This document shows positions 22,971-35,045 of a stretch of DNA of 64,000 nucleotides, piece by piece. Position 1 is the stretch's first letter, and every line of letters begins with the position of its first letter. The DNA is from Aedes albopictus. Lineage: Eukaryota; Arthropoda; Insecta; Diptera; Culicidae. A model generated the notes under the pieces. That model was given only the letters and a program-made list of their open reading frames with translations, was not told the DNA's origin and ran no database searches. The stretch spans positions 92,983,266-93,047,265 of the forward strand of contig NC_085138.1 of NCBI RefSeq assembly GCF_035046485.1, given 5' to 3'. The translations under genes and the position numbers were made by a program.

Positions 22971-23291
22971 GCTTGAGTGTTGGTCAGTTTAGCAGTAACG
23001 GCGAAAAGAAAACTTCTGTGCGGTTTGTGGTTCGCTATTCAGAGTGACGGAAAAACGGAAACGGAAGAAAGAAATAATAGTGTGTAAATAAACGTCGTCG
23101 TTGAACCGTCGAATTGCTGACGTCGGTCGTTGGTCAGACTGTCCGTGGTGAGAAACTAGTGCTCAACGAAATGGTGAGGTCGTTAGTGTTCGGCTATTAT
23201 TCTGGCATCAACAACAACGGTAGTGATTGATTGGACCACGACGACGACGACGACGACGACGACGAAGACGCGACACTGCCCGACCCCGAAA
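22971..23291 (+). promoter_or_regulatory. 5' leader of the neuroligin-like gene, with upstream ORF
   Basis: A plausible splice acceptor (TTATTTTCCACCAG) ends at 22,970. An alternative is transcription starting at the arthropod initiator-like TCAGTT at 22,984-22,989. The leader holds one clear upstream ORF, ATG at 23,171 to TGA at 23,228-23,230 (19 residues), and a GAC triplet run at 23,236-23,274. In-frame sequence upstream of the main ATG has no ATG, only GTG at 23,223, which supports initiation at 23,292. Confidence 0.5.
23171..23230 (+). CDS. Upstream ORF in the neuroligin leader
   Basis: Nineteen codons (MVRSLVFGYYSGINNNGSD) starting in a decent context (CGAAATGG) and ending 61 bp before the main start. 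Such an ORF could dampen translation of the downstream protein. There is no direct evidence that it is translated, and the peptide resembles nothing I know. Confidence 0.3.
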   Translation: MVRSLVFGYYSGINNNGSD

Positions 23292-23521
23292 ATGTTCGTC
23301 AAGTTCCAGTACTTCTGCATCATCTACTTCCTGCTGGTGCGGCACCTGAACGGGTCCACGATGGACCTGTACAAGAACTCGCGCCTCAGCCAGCGGATCG
23401 TGCAGACGCGGTACGGGCGGCTCCAGGGCCTCATCCTGCCGCTGGAAGGTTACAAATTCCTCAAACCCATCGAAGCGTTCCTGGGCGTCCCGTACGCCAC
23501 GCCGCCAACCAAGATGAATAG
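23292..23521 (+). CDS. Neuroligin-like protein, first coding exon (partial)
   Basis: Neuroligins are type I postsynaptic adhesion proteins with a catalytically inactive acetylcholinesterase-like ectodomain that binds neurexins. This exon gives 76 full codons plus two bases of the next. Residues 1-20 are a hydrophobic signal peptide (core FCIIYFLLV). From about residue 36 the typical domain start appears: IVQTRYGRLQG, then KPIEAFLGVPYATPP, the FLGVPYA motif of the carboxylesterase family in its neuroligin form. The start is the first in-frame ATG, with A at -3. The exon ends AATAG|GTAAGT in phase 2. Codon use is GC-rich, unlike the AT-rich surroundings. The active-site region, transmembrane segment and tail lie in exons not present in the window. 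Other carboxylesterase-like adhesion proteins (gliotactin, neurotactin) fit the YGRLQG...PPT context less well. Confidence 0.82.
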
Positions 23522-23529
23522 GTAAGTGG

Positions 23530-24515
23530 TTTCATGATTGCTATACTTCATTCAATGATGTTTACATACGTTTAAAAAATACCAAGGTCAGATCCGGTGT
23601 GACACGTTTATTCTACTACATTCAAGCTTAAAATGAGTACACCAATTTCCCCGAAATCCGAAAAACTTTACAACGATCTACGTTTACGCATCTTGTTCCG
23701 CGTAATAGAAACTCGGCTTTCGTTGAGTCCTTCCCCCCATTGTCGTATACACCCGCTCGTCCAACACCTCTCACAACATCCTTAGATAGATAAGTGCCAA
23801 AAATAAATGAACCTTGTTCCAAAATTTCACATTTCAATTTCCCCTCTCGCCCTGGCGAGAAGACGACACATTTTTTTCCGCCATCCAGTCCATCCATCCA
23901 CCCATCCGCAAGCTATGATGTGCTATATCGACATTTGGTCGCCTATAAGTGGCTTCTTTGAAAGCATTTCGTGTGCACTTTTTCCTCCCTTCAAAATTTC
24001 TCAACCGTTTGTTGTTGAAAAATAACTTCTTCATCAGTTTGGGGAGCTTCAGTGACGACGCTGGGCTGGGCAAAAGCCTCACTCGCTCATTCGCTCAACG
24101 CGAGGCGCGATGAACCAACAAAAATAACACAGAACAACTCGACAGCAAACAGCAAAGTTTAATTAAAAAGCTCTCATCACATTTCCACTTTTATGACTTT
24201 GTCTTGAGCTTCGCTTGTGTCTCTGGTAGCTTAAGGGGGACGCCCATAGCAAAAAAAAATGTGCAATGATTTTGAAGCACTGCTTGTGTCAGCTGGTGTG
24301 ATGCGCGGTTTTGTCAATGAAACATCGTAGTTTGGTAGGTTTGGTCACGATTGTGGACTTTTGAGCAAAGCAAAGCAAAGATAACCGTACACATCGTAGT
24401 TGCTACTCCGTGATTGGCCAGAACAATCGAAGTTGGGCAGAGATCCAATGACTGCTGCTTGAGACTAGCAACACACTCTCAATGTGCACAATTCGAGAGT
24501 TCAATATTTTTAAGT
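23530..24515. other. Intronic sequence without recognised features
   Basis: Non-repetitive in this window, AT-rich, with 70-90 codon frames on both strands that show no motif. The word CACGATTGTGGACTTTTGAG near 24,345 recurs at about 34,431, so part of it is probably dispersed repeat. Confidence 0.4.
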
Positions 24516-24660
24516 CAATAACGGCGCCGGCCACGTCCTTACGGTCATCGGGAAAGGGGAAGGAATGTTAGTTCGACAACCGTTGTTACTAGAAACCGTG
24601 GAATCCACAGCATCCCCACAGTTGTCTCGGGAAGGAGTATTTGTTAGTAGCGTAGGGTAA
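24516..24660. repeat. Repeat segment shared with 5.0 kb
   Basis: GGCGCCGGCCACGTCC and the following GGGGAAGGAATG resemble 4995-5110 in order. A divergent copy of one dispersed repeat, class unknown. Confidence 0.35.
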
Positions 24661-24771
24661 GGTGTGGATCTTGGAGCCACCTTTGCTAGGTGATATGATC
24701 CACTTGTTATATGAAAATACACGACACGGTCTTCATTCCGAATATGATTTATTTGGTCGCGATAGTAAGGG

Positions 24772-25741
24772 TAGGGCGATTGGGGGTAATATGAACACCC
24801 TAAACGTTTGTCGTCTTTTCCAATAAAATATGACAAAATCTTCCTTTTTTTTCCTGTTACATCGTAGATGGTAATATATTCTAGGAGTTTTGGAAGAAAA
24901 TATTGATAAAAAATACAATTTTCTCACATTATTTTCGATTGCAAAAAATGCAAGAAAACAGAGTCATGAAAAATAGTGTGGGTAAAATGAACAATCGATG
25001 GGGGTAAAATGAACATGTCTTCAAAAACTAGCTTAAATGTTTAATTTCGATATATTTAAGTATAGGTCAACAAATTCAATGTAAACTTTATATGCTACAC
25101 TTTTAAAACCTTTGATATAAAATTTGGAATGTACTGAAATCATTATTTGTAAAAAAAATAGTACATTTAAGCGGTTTTTAGGATAAAAATTTTATTTTAT
25201 AAGTGTAAAATATTTTTTCTTAACTTTTTTCTCTAGTTGTGTCATAATATGTATTCTAGATTTCAATATAGCGAGATTGCACAAAATTTTATAAAAAATG
25301 GATATAGTTTGAACCAGCTGTTTATTTTACCCCCAAGTCGTGCTGGTTTTAAAATTCTTCCTAAAATTGTATTGAAAGCGTAACCTAATTATTTTTTTCA
25401 ACTGAATATTGTCTTTTGGGAGTACATTATTGGAATATGACATTACATATGTCATAATCTGCGAAAAATATTCGAATGAACCTTAATGCAGATAAGTTCA
25501 ATTTTACATCAGAGCATATTTTTCACGTGGTTTTTGAACTTTTCATTATAATTAAGTGGTTTATTTAATTTCAAAGTTCAAAATCTGCAGAAGTATGATG
25601 ATTTACTCTATCACACAGAATCCAATCGTTGAAACATGCAGAAATACGTTAATTGCTGTAAAACACCACCCTGTTCATTTTAGCCACCCCCCCCCCCCCC
25701 CACCCCCCCCCCCCCGTTTTATTTTTCCCACAATTCCCCTA
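24772..25741. mobile_element. MITE with TAGGGCGATTGGGGGTAAT-type ends
   Basis: The left end TAGGGCGATTGGGGGTAATA pairs imperfectly with the right end (complement of ATTTTTCCCACAATTCCCCTA). GGGGTAAAATGAACA words recur inside, as in the 20.7 kb family. Near the right end is a homopolymer run: 15 C, one A, 13 C (25,687-25,715). No transposase. Confidence 0.65.
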
Positions 25742-25944
25742 ATGCTTATACAACGATCGTTCTATATTAAACGCATCACCGCATTAAAATTTACACAACC
25801 GTAAAACCCGACTTTCTCACGAATGTTATCGCGCGCTTCTGATTTCGCATTCAATATTCGCATCCCCATCTCCCTAACGAGAAAACCGATTGACTCACGA
25901 AAATAGTCGCGCGTTTCCCACAGTATTGAATTTCGAGTAGGTAT

Positions 25945-26542
25945 AGGGTAAACAGGTATAATATGCCCCCCCTAAGCAGAAATGGCAATATATCTAAAAC
26001 TGGCGCCTTATTCCATCTATTGTCCACTGCAAATCATTGTTCCTAAAGTCACTGAAGTGTTGCATGCGAACTTTGCCTTTGGAGGGGCGGCTACGGAAGC
26101 TTTGAAACGTTTTTCGAGAACGTTCCAAAATTTGCCGTTTAAAAACAAACGGGGCAATACGCCCCATCAAAAGAAAAACGTCCAGCCCTGTGATAAAACT
26201 GTCCCAGAGAATAATTCCACCACATGCTTATCCTAGGAGGGTCTTTTACTAAGTGTTTAACTGCATAAAAGTTGCACAATAACTCCAGCGAGCAGAGCTA
26301 GCTGCGTTTACAATGAAGTCAGCTTACAGGAGGTAAAATATTACGCCAAAAGCCTCGACTTCAGGTTTTTTTTTATATTTTTATTGCTTTTCTGTACCAA
26401 TCAACTAACGGACCAGCTTGATGGCAATTATTCTTCAATATTTAAGATTTCTAATCGATCACGCATGCGAAAAGCGTTTGAATCGCTAGAAAATGAAGGG
26501 GGGCGTCTTGCCCCGGTGGGGCGCATTATACCCTTTTACCCT
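25945..26542. mobile_element. MITE with AGGGTAAACAGGTATAAT ends
   Basis: The left end AGGGTAAACAGGTATAATAT and the right end (ATTATACCCTTTTACCCT) are inverted repeats, followed inside by GCCCC words on both sides. The 84-codon frame at 25,982 is internal and has no known domain. About 600 bp, non-autonomous. Confidence 0.65.
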
Positions 26543-27985
26543 ACAGAGAATAAACTTTCAAGCTTAGATAGCTATTTTCGAACTAGCAGACCTAGCGTGG
26601 CTAGCCACGTTCCTAAAAAAGTAGTATTTTATCCAATCAAGAAAATCCTAGAACTTTCTGGAAGGAAAATTTCTAGAAGCTTTCTAGAAGGTTAATGTAT
26701 CAATGCATATGTGAAATATTTCACTGAGCATGGTGCACCTCTTTCGAAAGCACCAGAAGGTATTAAGTTATGTATCCAACCTTGGAAACTTCTAGATATT
26801 TCTACAAAATTGATGCCGCAATGCAACGATGCACCAATGCAAAAAATGCAGTGATGCATCAATGAAACGATGCAACAATGCAGCGATGCATCAATGCACG
26901 ACGGAACAATGCAAAGATAATACTTGCATAACTGTCTTATCCTGTGAAACCATTCAACGAAACATTTCAAAGCGTGACGGAAGGACAGACAACTCTGGGA
27001 TTTCATATCTATGATGTGCGAAACATTTCACCATGCATTGGATTCGCATCAGAAGCGCCAGAAGGTATGTATACTATCATGTATCCACTTTTTAATTGTC
27101 AACGACTGTTGTAGGGTTCTTGTCCTTTGAATGGAAGAATTTTCTGGAAAAGAAAAACGCCAGAAAGTATCTTTCCAAGTACACTCCTTTGACTTGTGAA
27201 TGCCGGTTATAGGGTTCTGATCCCTGGAATGGAGTGAAACTTTCAGAAGCTTCTCAGGAACTGGGAAATTATAATTTCATTTCAAGTTACCGTAAATGAA
27301 TGTTTGGGGCGCTAAACCCGAAACAACAAACTCCAGGGTTCTCAAAATTTAAAGAAGATCAACATTCCAACACATTCCAGAATATTATTTTTTTCTGAAA
27401 TTTTCAGTAATTTGCAGAAAGTCCTCGGAAGTTGAAGAATTTTGATGTTCTAGAACATTTCAGAATATATATTTTTTTAATTATTTCAGAAAAGTCCAAT
27501 AACTTCTAGAAAGTTCTAGAAATTTTTAGAAGTTTGATATAGCTATGGTGAAACATTTCAATGAAATATTTCCGAGCGTTACGGACAGACAGACAATGCT
27601 GGGATTTTATATATATGATTAGATATTTTACTAAGAGTAGTCCCATGTGTTACCTGTGATCGACAGCCGTTGAGGTAATTATGCCAATTATTTTTAATTT
27701 GCTCAATGATTGTTGTGAACTGCATTCACTTTCTTCTAACATTTTTATCGCTTCAATATTAGGCCAGCACCAGAGCTACAGGATTAATTTGCAGATATTA
27801 CAGACCCCAGGAGTCCTCATGAAAACGCATTGGCGAAATTAGAAGTTGTTCTTCTAGAATGTGAAGAAAAAAACTCGGAATGATCTCACCCAGTTGCATG
27901 TCGTCGGATGACTGCAGCCACTCCCTTACTCCTTCAATTTTCTGCAATACTGTTTGCTACCAAGTGTGCATCCATTTTTATCACA
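26543..27985. repeat. Mixed dispersed repeats with (GATGCAMCAAT)n tandem
   Basis: 26,817-26,905 is an 11-13 bp tandem of GATGCAACAATGCA-like words. Two copies of GAAACATTTCAA...GGACAGACA...TGGGATTT...TATATGAT lie at about 26,955-27,015 and 27,550-27,620, probably the ends of one dispersed family. Between them, TTCTAGAA/TTCCAGAA words are frequent. No gene seen. Confidence 0.45.
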
Positions 27986-28539
27986 TCACGAGGAAGGACA
28001 ATGTGCACCTGCTCCAAACACGTGTCACTTTCCCAGTGGCGTAGCAAGGGGGGGGGGCGATGGGTGCGGTCCGCACCGGGCCCCCGAATTCAGGGGGCCT
28101 CCAAATCAAGGAAGGTTTCTAACACTAGTTTGAATAAAGTTCTTTAAATAGCGAAGGTTTCCTATAAGTATAAGTTCAACACTTCGCAGAACTGCTGATA
28201 GGTATGTGGGGGCCCCTTCGTGATTAGTAAGAGTTTTATGGAATGGGGCACATAGATGGCCCCAAAATTACAAGAAAACGTGTTTGAAATTAAAATTGGA
28301 TTTAGCGAAATTCATTACCGATTTGGAAGTAAAATTTATGAGCATTGTGAAAACGTTCTTGATATCTTAATAACAGGACCAGTTGTTAGACTTAGCTTAA
28401 GGTAGCAGCTAAAATGCAGAGGCCGCATTTATGAAAGTTATGATCTAAACCCATGTCAAGTCGAAATCGTAATAACAATAATTTATCGATTTTGTTTTGC
28501 TTTCGTATGAAAAATAAGTGAAATCAACGTATTCCAACG

Positions 28540-31481
28540 ATTTCATCAAGTATTTCTTTCCAAGTATTCCTTGAAGGGTTTCTGCTAGATTTCCTTCGGG
28601 CAAGGTAAATACTTACCTTGCCTTCGAGAATATGTATAACGATTTATCAAGCAGTTACTTTAAAGACTTTCACAAAAAAATCCTCTAACATTTACTTCAG
28701 AACTTTTTTCATGGATTGCTTCAGAAATTCTTATAAGCATTGATTTTGAAATACTTGAATTGATTCCTTCAGAAATACCTCCAAGAATTTCTTCAGAAAT
28801 TTCTTCAAAAAAAATATTGAGGAATCCTTCAAATATTCCTTTTTTACGAATTCCTTCAAGCATTCCTTCAGGAATACCTTTTCGGATCCCTTCATAAAGT
28901 CCATCAAGGATTATGCCATGAAGTCCTTTAACGAAACCTTCAGATGAATCTTAACAAATTCCTCCAAGAACTCTTTAAGAGACTTCTCCAAGAATGAATC
29001 TGGCAGGAGTTCCTCATGGAAAGTATCTATGGTGAATTTTTGAGATCATGCTTGATCAGGTATGGCTCCTGAATGGATCCTTGTGAGATTTTCTAAAAAT
29101 AAAATCTTAGGAATTCACAAACGAATCCTTGTAAAAATGCTTGCAGGATTTTTTGGAAGAGTTTTGAAAGGAATCCTCGAAGAATCTTCTAGATGAACGC
29201 TAAGATGTATTCGGAAAGAATAATTGGGTATGAAGCAGTAGTAAAAGTACTAAAGGTAAGCAATAACGTAAAGAAGCAATAAGCAATTACGTAAAGGATT
29301 CCTGAAGAAATTTTGAAAGCAAAGGGATGTTTGGAAGAATTAATTATGAAATGCCTATATTACTTTTCAAAGAAATCAATGGCATTAACCCTTAGAATTC
29401 CTCTCAAATTCGTTGATGTAAATCAAAAAACAATTTTGAAGAATTCTTATAGATTTTCATGGGGAAATTTCTGCTGGGAGCCTTGGGGCAATATCCATAA
29501 CGCCCCTTGAGTGAATTTGTGCGGGAGTCCTTTGACGAAAACTTTGAGAAATCCCCGGAAAAATCTTTGTAACGCAGCTTGAAAAAATCCTTGGAGAAAA
29601 AGACTAAATCTTCACTGGAATTTCTTGAAGGATTCATGAACGAATTGTGAAAGAGGAATTGTAAAAAAAAATGCCTAAGGAATCATTGGACGATTTCATA
29701 CAGCAATTATTGGAAGAATTTCTGTAGATATCTTTGAAATGCTTGAACAATGCTTCGTAAGAAATTCTTGAAAGTAATTCAAGAAAAACCATTTGAGATA
29801 TTTCATTAAGAACCCTTGTAGAAATTTCTGAAAACTAGTCTTGAAGGAATTCCTAAAGGATTCCTCTGGGAAATTTGCTCAAGGGATCATGCGGAGTAGC
29901 CCCAAAGGGATCATTTCTTGAAATCTTAAAAAAAACTCCTTATGTAATTCGTGCGAATACATGTTACTGAAGAAATTGCTTCAGAAACAAAGTTCTTGGA
30001 GTTCCTCATTTGGAACAAATGCTTGATGAAATCGTTAGAAAAAATCGTGAAGGAAATCCGGATGAAATGGGTGTTATTGCTTAGTAAATCTTTAATGGAA
30101 TCAATAGATGGAAACCTTTGAAGAATACCCAAAGAATTTATTGAAAGAATTCCAATAACATTTCTTGGACGAATTTCTGTGAGAATTCTTGCATTTGTTT
30201 TAATTAGAATTTCCATTCGGAAGTTTCTTTTGGATCTTTGTTAGTAATTACTTTGGAAATCCGTGCAGGAATTTGTTAAGGAATATCTTTGAAAATTTAT
30301 TTGGGAACTCCTTCGGCAGATACTCTGAAAATTTACTTCGAAAATTGTTTTTTCCTAATTATTTTGAAAAAAATTCTTTGGCAATTCATTTGAAAATTTT
30401 CTCAGCTATTATGTTCGGAATTCCTTTGGTATCAAGTAACAAGTTTTATTTTTGTTACAAGTTTAATTGAAAATTCCAATGGCATTTTTTTGAGAAATTG
30501 TTAGGCAATTTTTTTTTTTTGAAACTTCTTTAATCAGTTCTCGGCAATGCTTCAGCAATGGCTTTGCGAACTTCTTCAGTTTTTTTTCTTCTGAAATTTC
30601 TTTGGAAATTCCATTTACAACTTTTCGTTGATTTTTTTATATTACTTTTGGCGGAGTTTTTTTTTGGCAAAGCCTTTGGAAATTTTTCTAGCCATTTTTT
30701 TTATTTGATCCTAAATTTTCTATAAGATTATTATTGGGGTTTTCTTGGACATTTTTTTAAAACTATTTCGGCAATTCCTTTGAAATTTGGTTCAGTAACT
30801 CGGTAATTTCTGAACAATATAGTACGAAATTAATTTAGGTTTTTATTTTTGAAAACATCTACGGCATTATTTTTGAAGTTTCACCGGCATTCCCATTAAT
30901 ATACCTAACAAATACTTTTGTGATTCTTTCAATAGATCCTTTCGAAATCCATTTGGAAGATACTTTGAAAATTCCTTAGTCAATTCGTTTGTAAATTGAG
31001 GCGGTAATTTTAGAAAATTTCTCTAGTAGTTCCTCGGAAAATTCCTTTGGTAATTCCTCAGGAAATTTCATATGATGATTCGTTACGGAATTCTGTCTAT
31101 TGTTACTTTTGAAATTTCATGAGATACACTCTTGCGAATTAAAAAAAAAACAAACAAAACGAATTAACAAAAAAAAAAAAAAAACAAGGCCGAAGAAAAT
31201 ATCAAAAAAACACTTAAGGAATTTCCAAAATTCTAAGGAAGTTCAAAAACAATTTCCTAAGAAAAATCGCAAAAATGTTTGAAGGCATACCAGTAGAATT
31301 TTTTTAGGGAAATTTCTGTGAGAATGCTTGAAAAAAATCTTACATTTTTATTTGAATCAACTGAATCTTTGGAGAAATCGCAAAAGAATTATTGGATAAA
31401 CTAATAAAGAAATCTTTCAAATTTCAAAAGGTCTCTTTGAAGGAATTACTTTAGAATTTTGAATAAAACCTTGGTAGAATT
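28540..31481. repeat. Degenerate GAATT-type satellite inside the hAT element
   Basis: Words such as CTTCAGAAATTCTTA, GGAATTCCTAAAG and TTTGGAAATTC at loose 12-bp-type spacing, strongly decayed. No believable gene. Confidence 0.6.
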
Positions 31482-31485
31482 TTAA

Positions 31486-32285
31486 CCCTTATGTGGCCGG
31501 CAGGGTACCCGGGTACCTTTTTCGATTTAAAATCTCGATATTTAAACTATTATTGAGAGTAGGAAGTTGAAACTCTGCTAGATATAAGAACTCGTGAATA
31601 TGTATCTATTATTGGGGTTGACCGCATTTTCAAGTAAGGAGGGCCAGGGGGAGGGGCTTTTGATTTTTTTTATTACGTGGATACCGGCAGGGTACCCGGG
31701 TACCCACGAAATTGAAACGATCCGATTTCCGTCAATTTTCACCGATTTCAAAAATGTTTGGCTTATTTAACTCAGAAACTTGTTATCTGTTGAGAAAATA
31801 TTTGGTTGCACCGAACTGATCACCGGGTTTTTTCGAAAAATCCAAATTATCGAGAGCATGTCCTTATACCATATTGAAGCCCACATTGTTGAGCCTGGGA
31901 CACCGTAGGTGGCCATGGCCAGCCAGAACCCCCACGGGAGGCCTGATCTGGAATCGCACCTTTAAAATCAACACATTTTATGATCCCAGGCTGATCAGAT
32001 ACTATATGCTAAAGAAATTGAAGAAGAATTGATACCGATATTGCTACTAACCTACCCAAAATCCCGAGGTTTTTTTGTATGAAAACATGGGCCCGGAAAT
32101 CCGGATTTTCCGGCATCCACGATGATCGGACCGGTCCAACTAAATATTATCTCGAAAGATAATGAATTGTGAGTTGAATGAGCAAAAAAATGAAATCGGT
32201 GGAAAATTGATTAAGAAATGATCATTTCAGTTTCGTGACACTGACGGCATTCTACGGGTGTTCTTTTTTGCTGGACACACTACGG
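31486..32285. mobile_element. piggyBac-like non-autonomous element
   Basis: TTAA stands at both edges (31,482-31,485 and 32,286-32,289), the canonical piggyBac target. The ends read CCCTTATGTGGCCGGCA and, complemented from the right, CCGTAGTGTGTCCAGCA: matched in most positions and starting with CC. The 800-bp interior has no transposase frame. It holds two copies of CCGGCAGGGTACCCGGGTAC (near 31,498 and 31,684), each containing the palindrome GGTACCCGGGTACC. Confidence 0.78.
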
Positions 32286-32289
32286 TTAA

Positions 32290-33960
32290 AACGATCCCTG
32301 AAAAGAACCAAAAATCCTCTGTAGAGCTCTTGGAGAAGTTATTCAATCAATTAAGCAAAGAACGCTTTATCCGATTTATGAAACCCTCGCAGAGGTTCCT
32401 AACAAGATCTTTGAAGAAACTCCGAAAGATTTTTCAGAAGAAATATTTAATAAATCCTTGGAAACAATCCCTTAGGAATTCTTGAAGCGATTCCTGTAGA
32501 ATTGGACTGGAAGATGGATATATTATATGAAGTCTTAAACTTGCATTAATCACTTTTAAGATGCTTCTAGGCATTCTTAAAGAATTCTTGAAGATAGTGG
32601 CAAAACAGTTTTAGAAGGAGTCCTTGGAGAAACTCCTGTTTTCATCCTACTGAAAACAAAGGAATTAAGCGCTTGTTTTTTAGAAGCGGCATGAATGACA
32701 ACAACAAAATACGTAATCAATAGGTGCCATAATCGCTTTGTGTTCTAATAAGATGAATTTGGGATTGTAAGAATACTAAGGCACGTTGACCCTACCAGGA
32801 ATCCTCAGAGATTCTTTTTAAACAAATTTTCGGAGGAATTTCTGAAGAAATCATTAATAAACCCTGGAGAAATTTTTGACTGAGATGGCTTAATGGAAAC
32901 TTAGAATGGATTTTCAAAAGGTTTTTCGAAAGAATTTTTAAGGAGTCTTATCAAGAGTCACAATAGAAATTTTTAGCAGAGTTCCTAGAAGTATGCTACT
33001 TAAAAATTTCTGTAGGAATTCTTGGGGAAAACTCCTAGAGTAGATGGATATTTCAGAATTCGTGAGAAGATATCCAGAACGATTTTTGAAAGAAAATCTT
33101 ACAGAAGTTCCTCGAAGAATTTTCTTACAGGAACTCCTGTAGGAATCCTTGGAGGATTTTTTAAAATTAGTATCCAAAGGATTCTTTGGAAATTTATTGG
33201 AGGATTTCTAGGATGAATCTTTTAATGAAACTTTAGAGAAACTCCTTGAAGAATCCTTGCTGATTTTTTTTCGACAAAAAGCGTTTCAGTAATTCTTGAA
33301 GGAATTTCTAAAGGAATCCTTGGAAGCAATTCTAAAGAAATTTTCAAAGGAACACCAAGATGAGCAATAAATGCTTAAATAAATCTATGGAGAAATGCTT
33401 GGCTTCCGTGGACAAATCATTTAAGGGATATTTAGAGGATCTCCCGAAAGATACCATGGAGGAATATGTGAAGAAATTTTAGAAGGACTTCTTTTTCGAA
33501 TTCCGGAATTCCGATGTAATTTCTTGGAAAAATATCTGGTTCCAAAAAAATCATTGGAGAATTTTTTGTAGTGATTTTTCCTAGAATTTCTAAAGAATTC
33601 TTTGATCTTATAGATAAATCCTCAGAGATATTATTGTTAGAATCCTTGGTGGACTTCCTGATCAAATGTTTCGAGAAATACTTGATGAAACCTTTGCAAG
33701 AATCTTTTGAAGTACTCTGAAGTACTTTTGAAATCATCCTTGGAGACAACACTGTAAAAATTTGTGAAGGAGTGTTTAGAGAAATACTGAATGGCACCCT
33801 TGCATTAACCACTTTAACGATTCTTGAAGAGTAATTATTATTCAAGTAAGATTTTTTTAAAGAAAATGGTAAAGCAATCTTTGAAGGAATTTCTAAAGGA
33901 TTACTTAATGCAATTCCTAAAAAAATGTTAAAACACTTCAACATATTGGAAAAAAAATCT
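32290..33960. repeat. Degenerate GAATT-type satellite inside the hAT element
   Basis: Continuation of the same family (GGAATTTCTGAAGAAAT, AGAATCCTTGG words). The 170-codon minus-strand frame at 33,432-33,944 is low-complexity satellite translation. Confidence 0.6.
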
Positions 33961-34275
33961 TGCGCTCATTGATGGAATTCTGGGATGATAAGTACCATTG
34001 CAGAAATTCCCGAAAAAATCATGAATGAATACAGAAAATAATTTTTAACCTTCCGTCAGTTAGTTGGAAACCACTGCCAGCATCACGCTAATGCTGAGTA
34101 CAAAAGTCGTGATTTTTTTCAACGTTTTGTACAAAATACAACGGCGTGATCTTTTGAGAGTTAGAAGGATAGATTTATCATTGTAAAATATGTACATCTG
34201 TAATTTTTCATGGGGGCCCACAAATTTGGTTCCGCACCGGGCCCCCAAATTCCTAGCTACGCCACTGCACTTTCC

Positions 34276-34440
34276 ACACTCCTGCCCCAAACACGCGTCA
34301 TTTTTCACCTTTTCCTTCGAACAATGCAACCCGATCGAGATCCCCATCGCAACTGCCCCAAACACGCGTCATTTTTCAATTTTTCCCTCGAACAATGCAA
34401 CGCGACCGAGATCCCCATCATAACTCTGGCCACGATTGTG
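34276..34440. repeat. 71-bp tandem repeat, two units
   Basis: GCCCCAAACACGCGTCATTT starts at 34,284 and again at 34,355. Each unit ends GAGATCCCCATC. A related partial unit (CCAAACACGTGTCACTTTCC) lies left of the hAT insertion at about 28,014-28,033, so the insertion hit this repeat. Confidence 0.75.
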
Positions 34441-34975
34441 GACTTTTGAGCTCTACAAAGGGGCCCATAACAGGAATTGCATGGGTATTCAGTAAGTCTT
34501 TGTTAAAGAAATCTAGGGATCGTCAGGGGCTCGCCAAAATGTTTGGGATAGGCAACCTTTTACTCTCTCACAAACAAGTTCAACATGATGTAACTTTTCA
34601 TAGAGTGCATCAACAATTTTCAAATTTTAACTATTTGTCAACCTATTATATGTGCATCGATGGTACAAATTTCAGCTCGATTTATTAATCTCTTTCGTGT
34701 GACTAATATTTACTTTATCGTTAGCGCTCCTATTCGTAATCGTATAGGAGAAAAAAGCAGCTTTGTGAATTTGGAAGGGCGACAGATTCTCGAGTCTTTA
34801 CTATTACTTTAGAGCTTTTAGTAGAACTTGTTACTTCAGACTCTAGTTTAATTTAAAAACACTTCACTAATACTTTACTTTTGCAAAAGAAAAATAAAAA
34901 ATGAATAACTCTTTTAAAGAAAAACTAGAAAGGACGAGCAAATTCCTTTTAATTCTACTACTGTGCTTATCTTCG

Positions 34976-35022
34976 GACAGATAGGCCTATTTCGTCTGTG
35001 ACTTACAGACTTCTTCAGTGTC
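34976..35022 (-). ncRNA. Hammerhead-like motif (left arm of palindrome 1)
   Basis: Exact mirror of the right-arm motif, so both strands of a transcript could carry it. Same core, same extra base. Confidence 0.45.
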
Positions 35023-35045
35023 AAGTGCTCGACAGTCGAGCACTT

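Larger units (their letters stand above)
28034..34267. mobile_element. 6.2 kb hAT-type element filled with satellite
   Basis: The terminal repeat CAGTGGCGTAGC at 28,034-28,045 matches its complement at 34,256-34,267. Exact 8-bp duplications CACTTTCC flank it (28,026-28,033 and 34,268-34,275). Both subterminal regions carry CCGCACCGGGCCCCC. No hAT transposase frame remains. The interior is GAATT-type degenerate satellite (28,540-31,480 and 32,290-33,950) and a piggyBac-like insertion. Its host site belongs to the 71-bp repeat at 34.3 kb. Confidence 0.85.
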
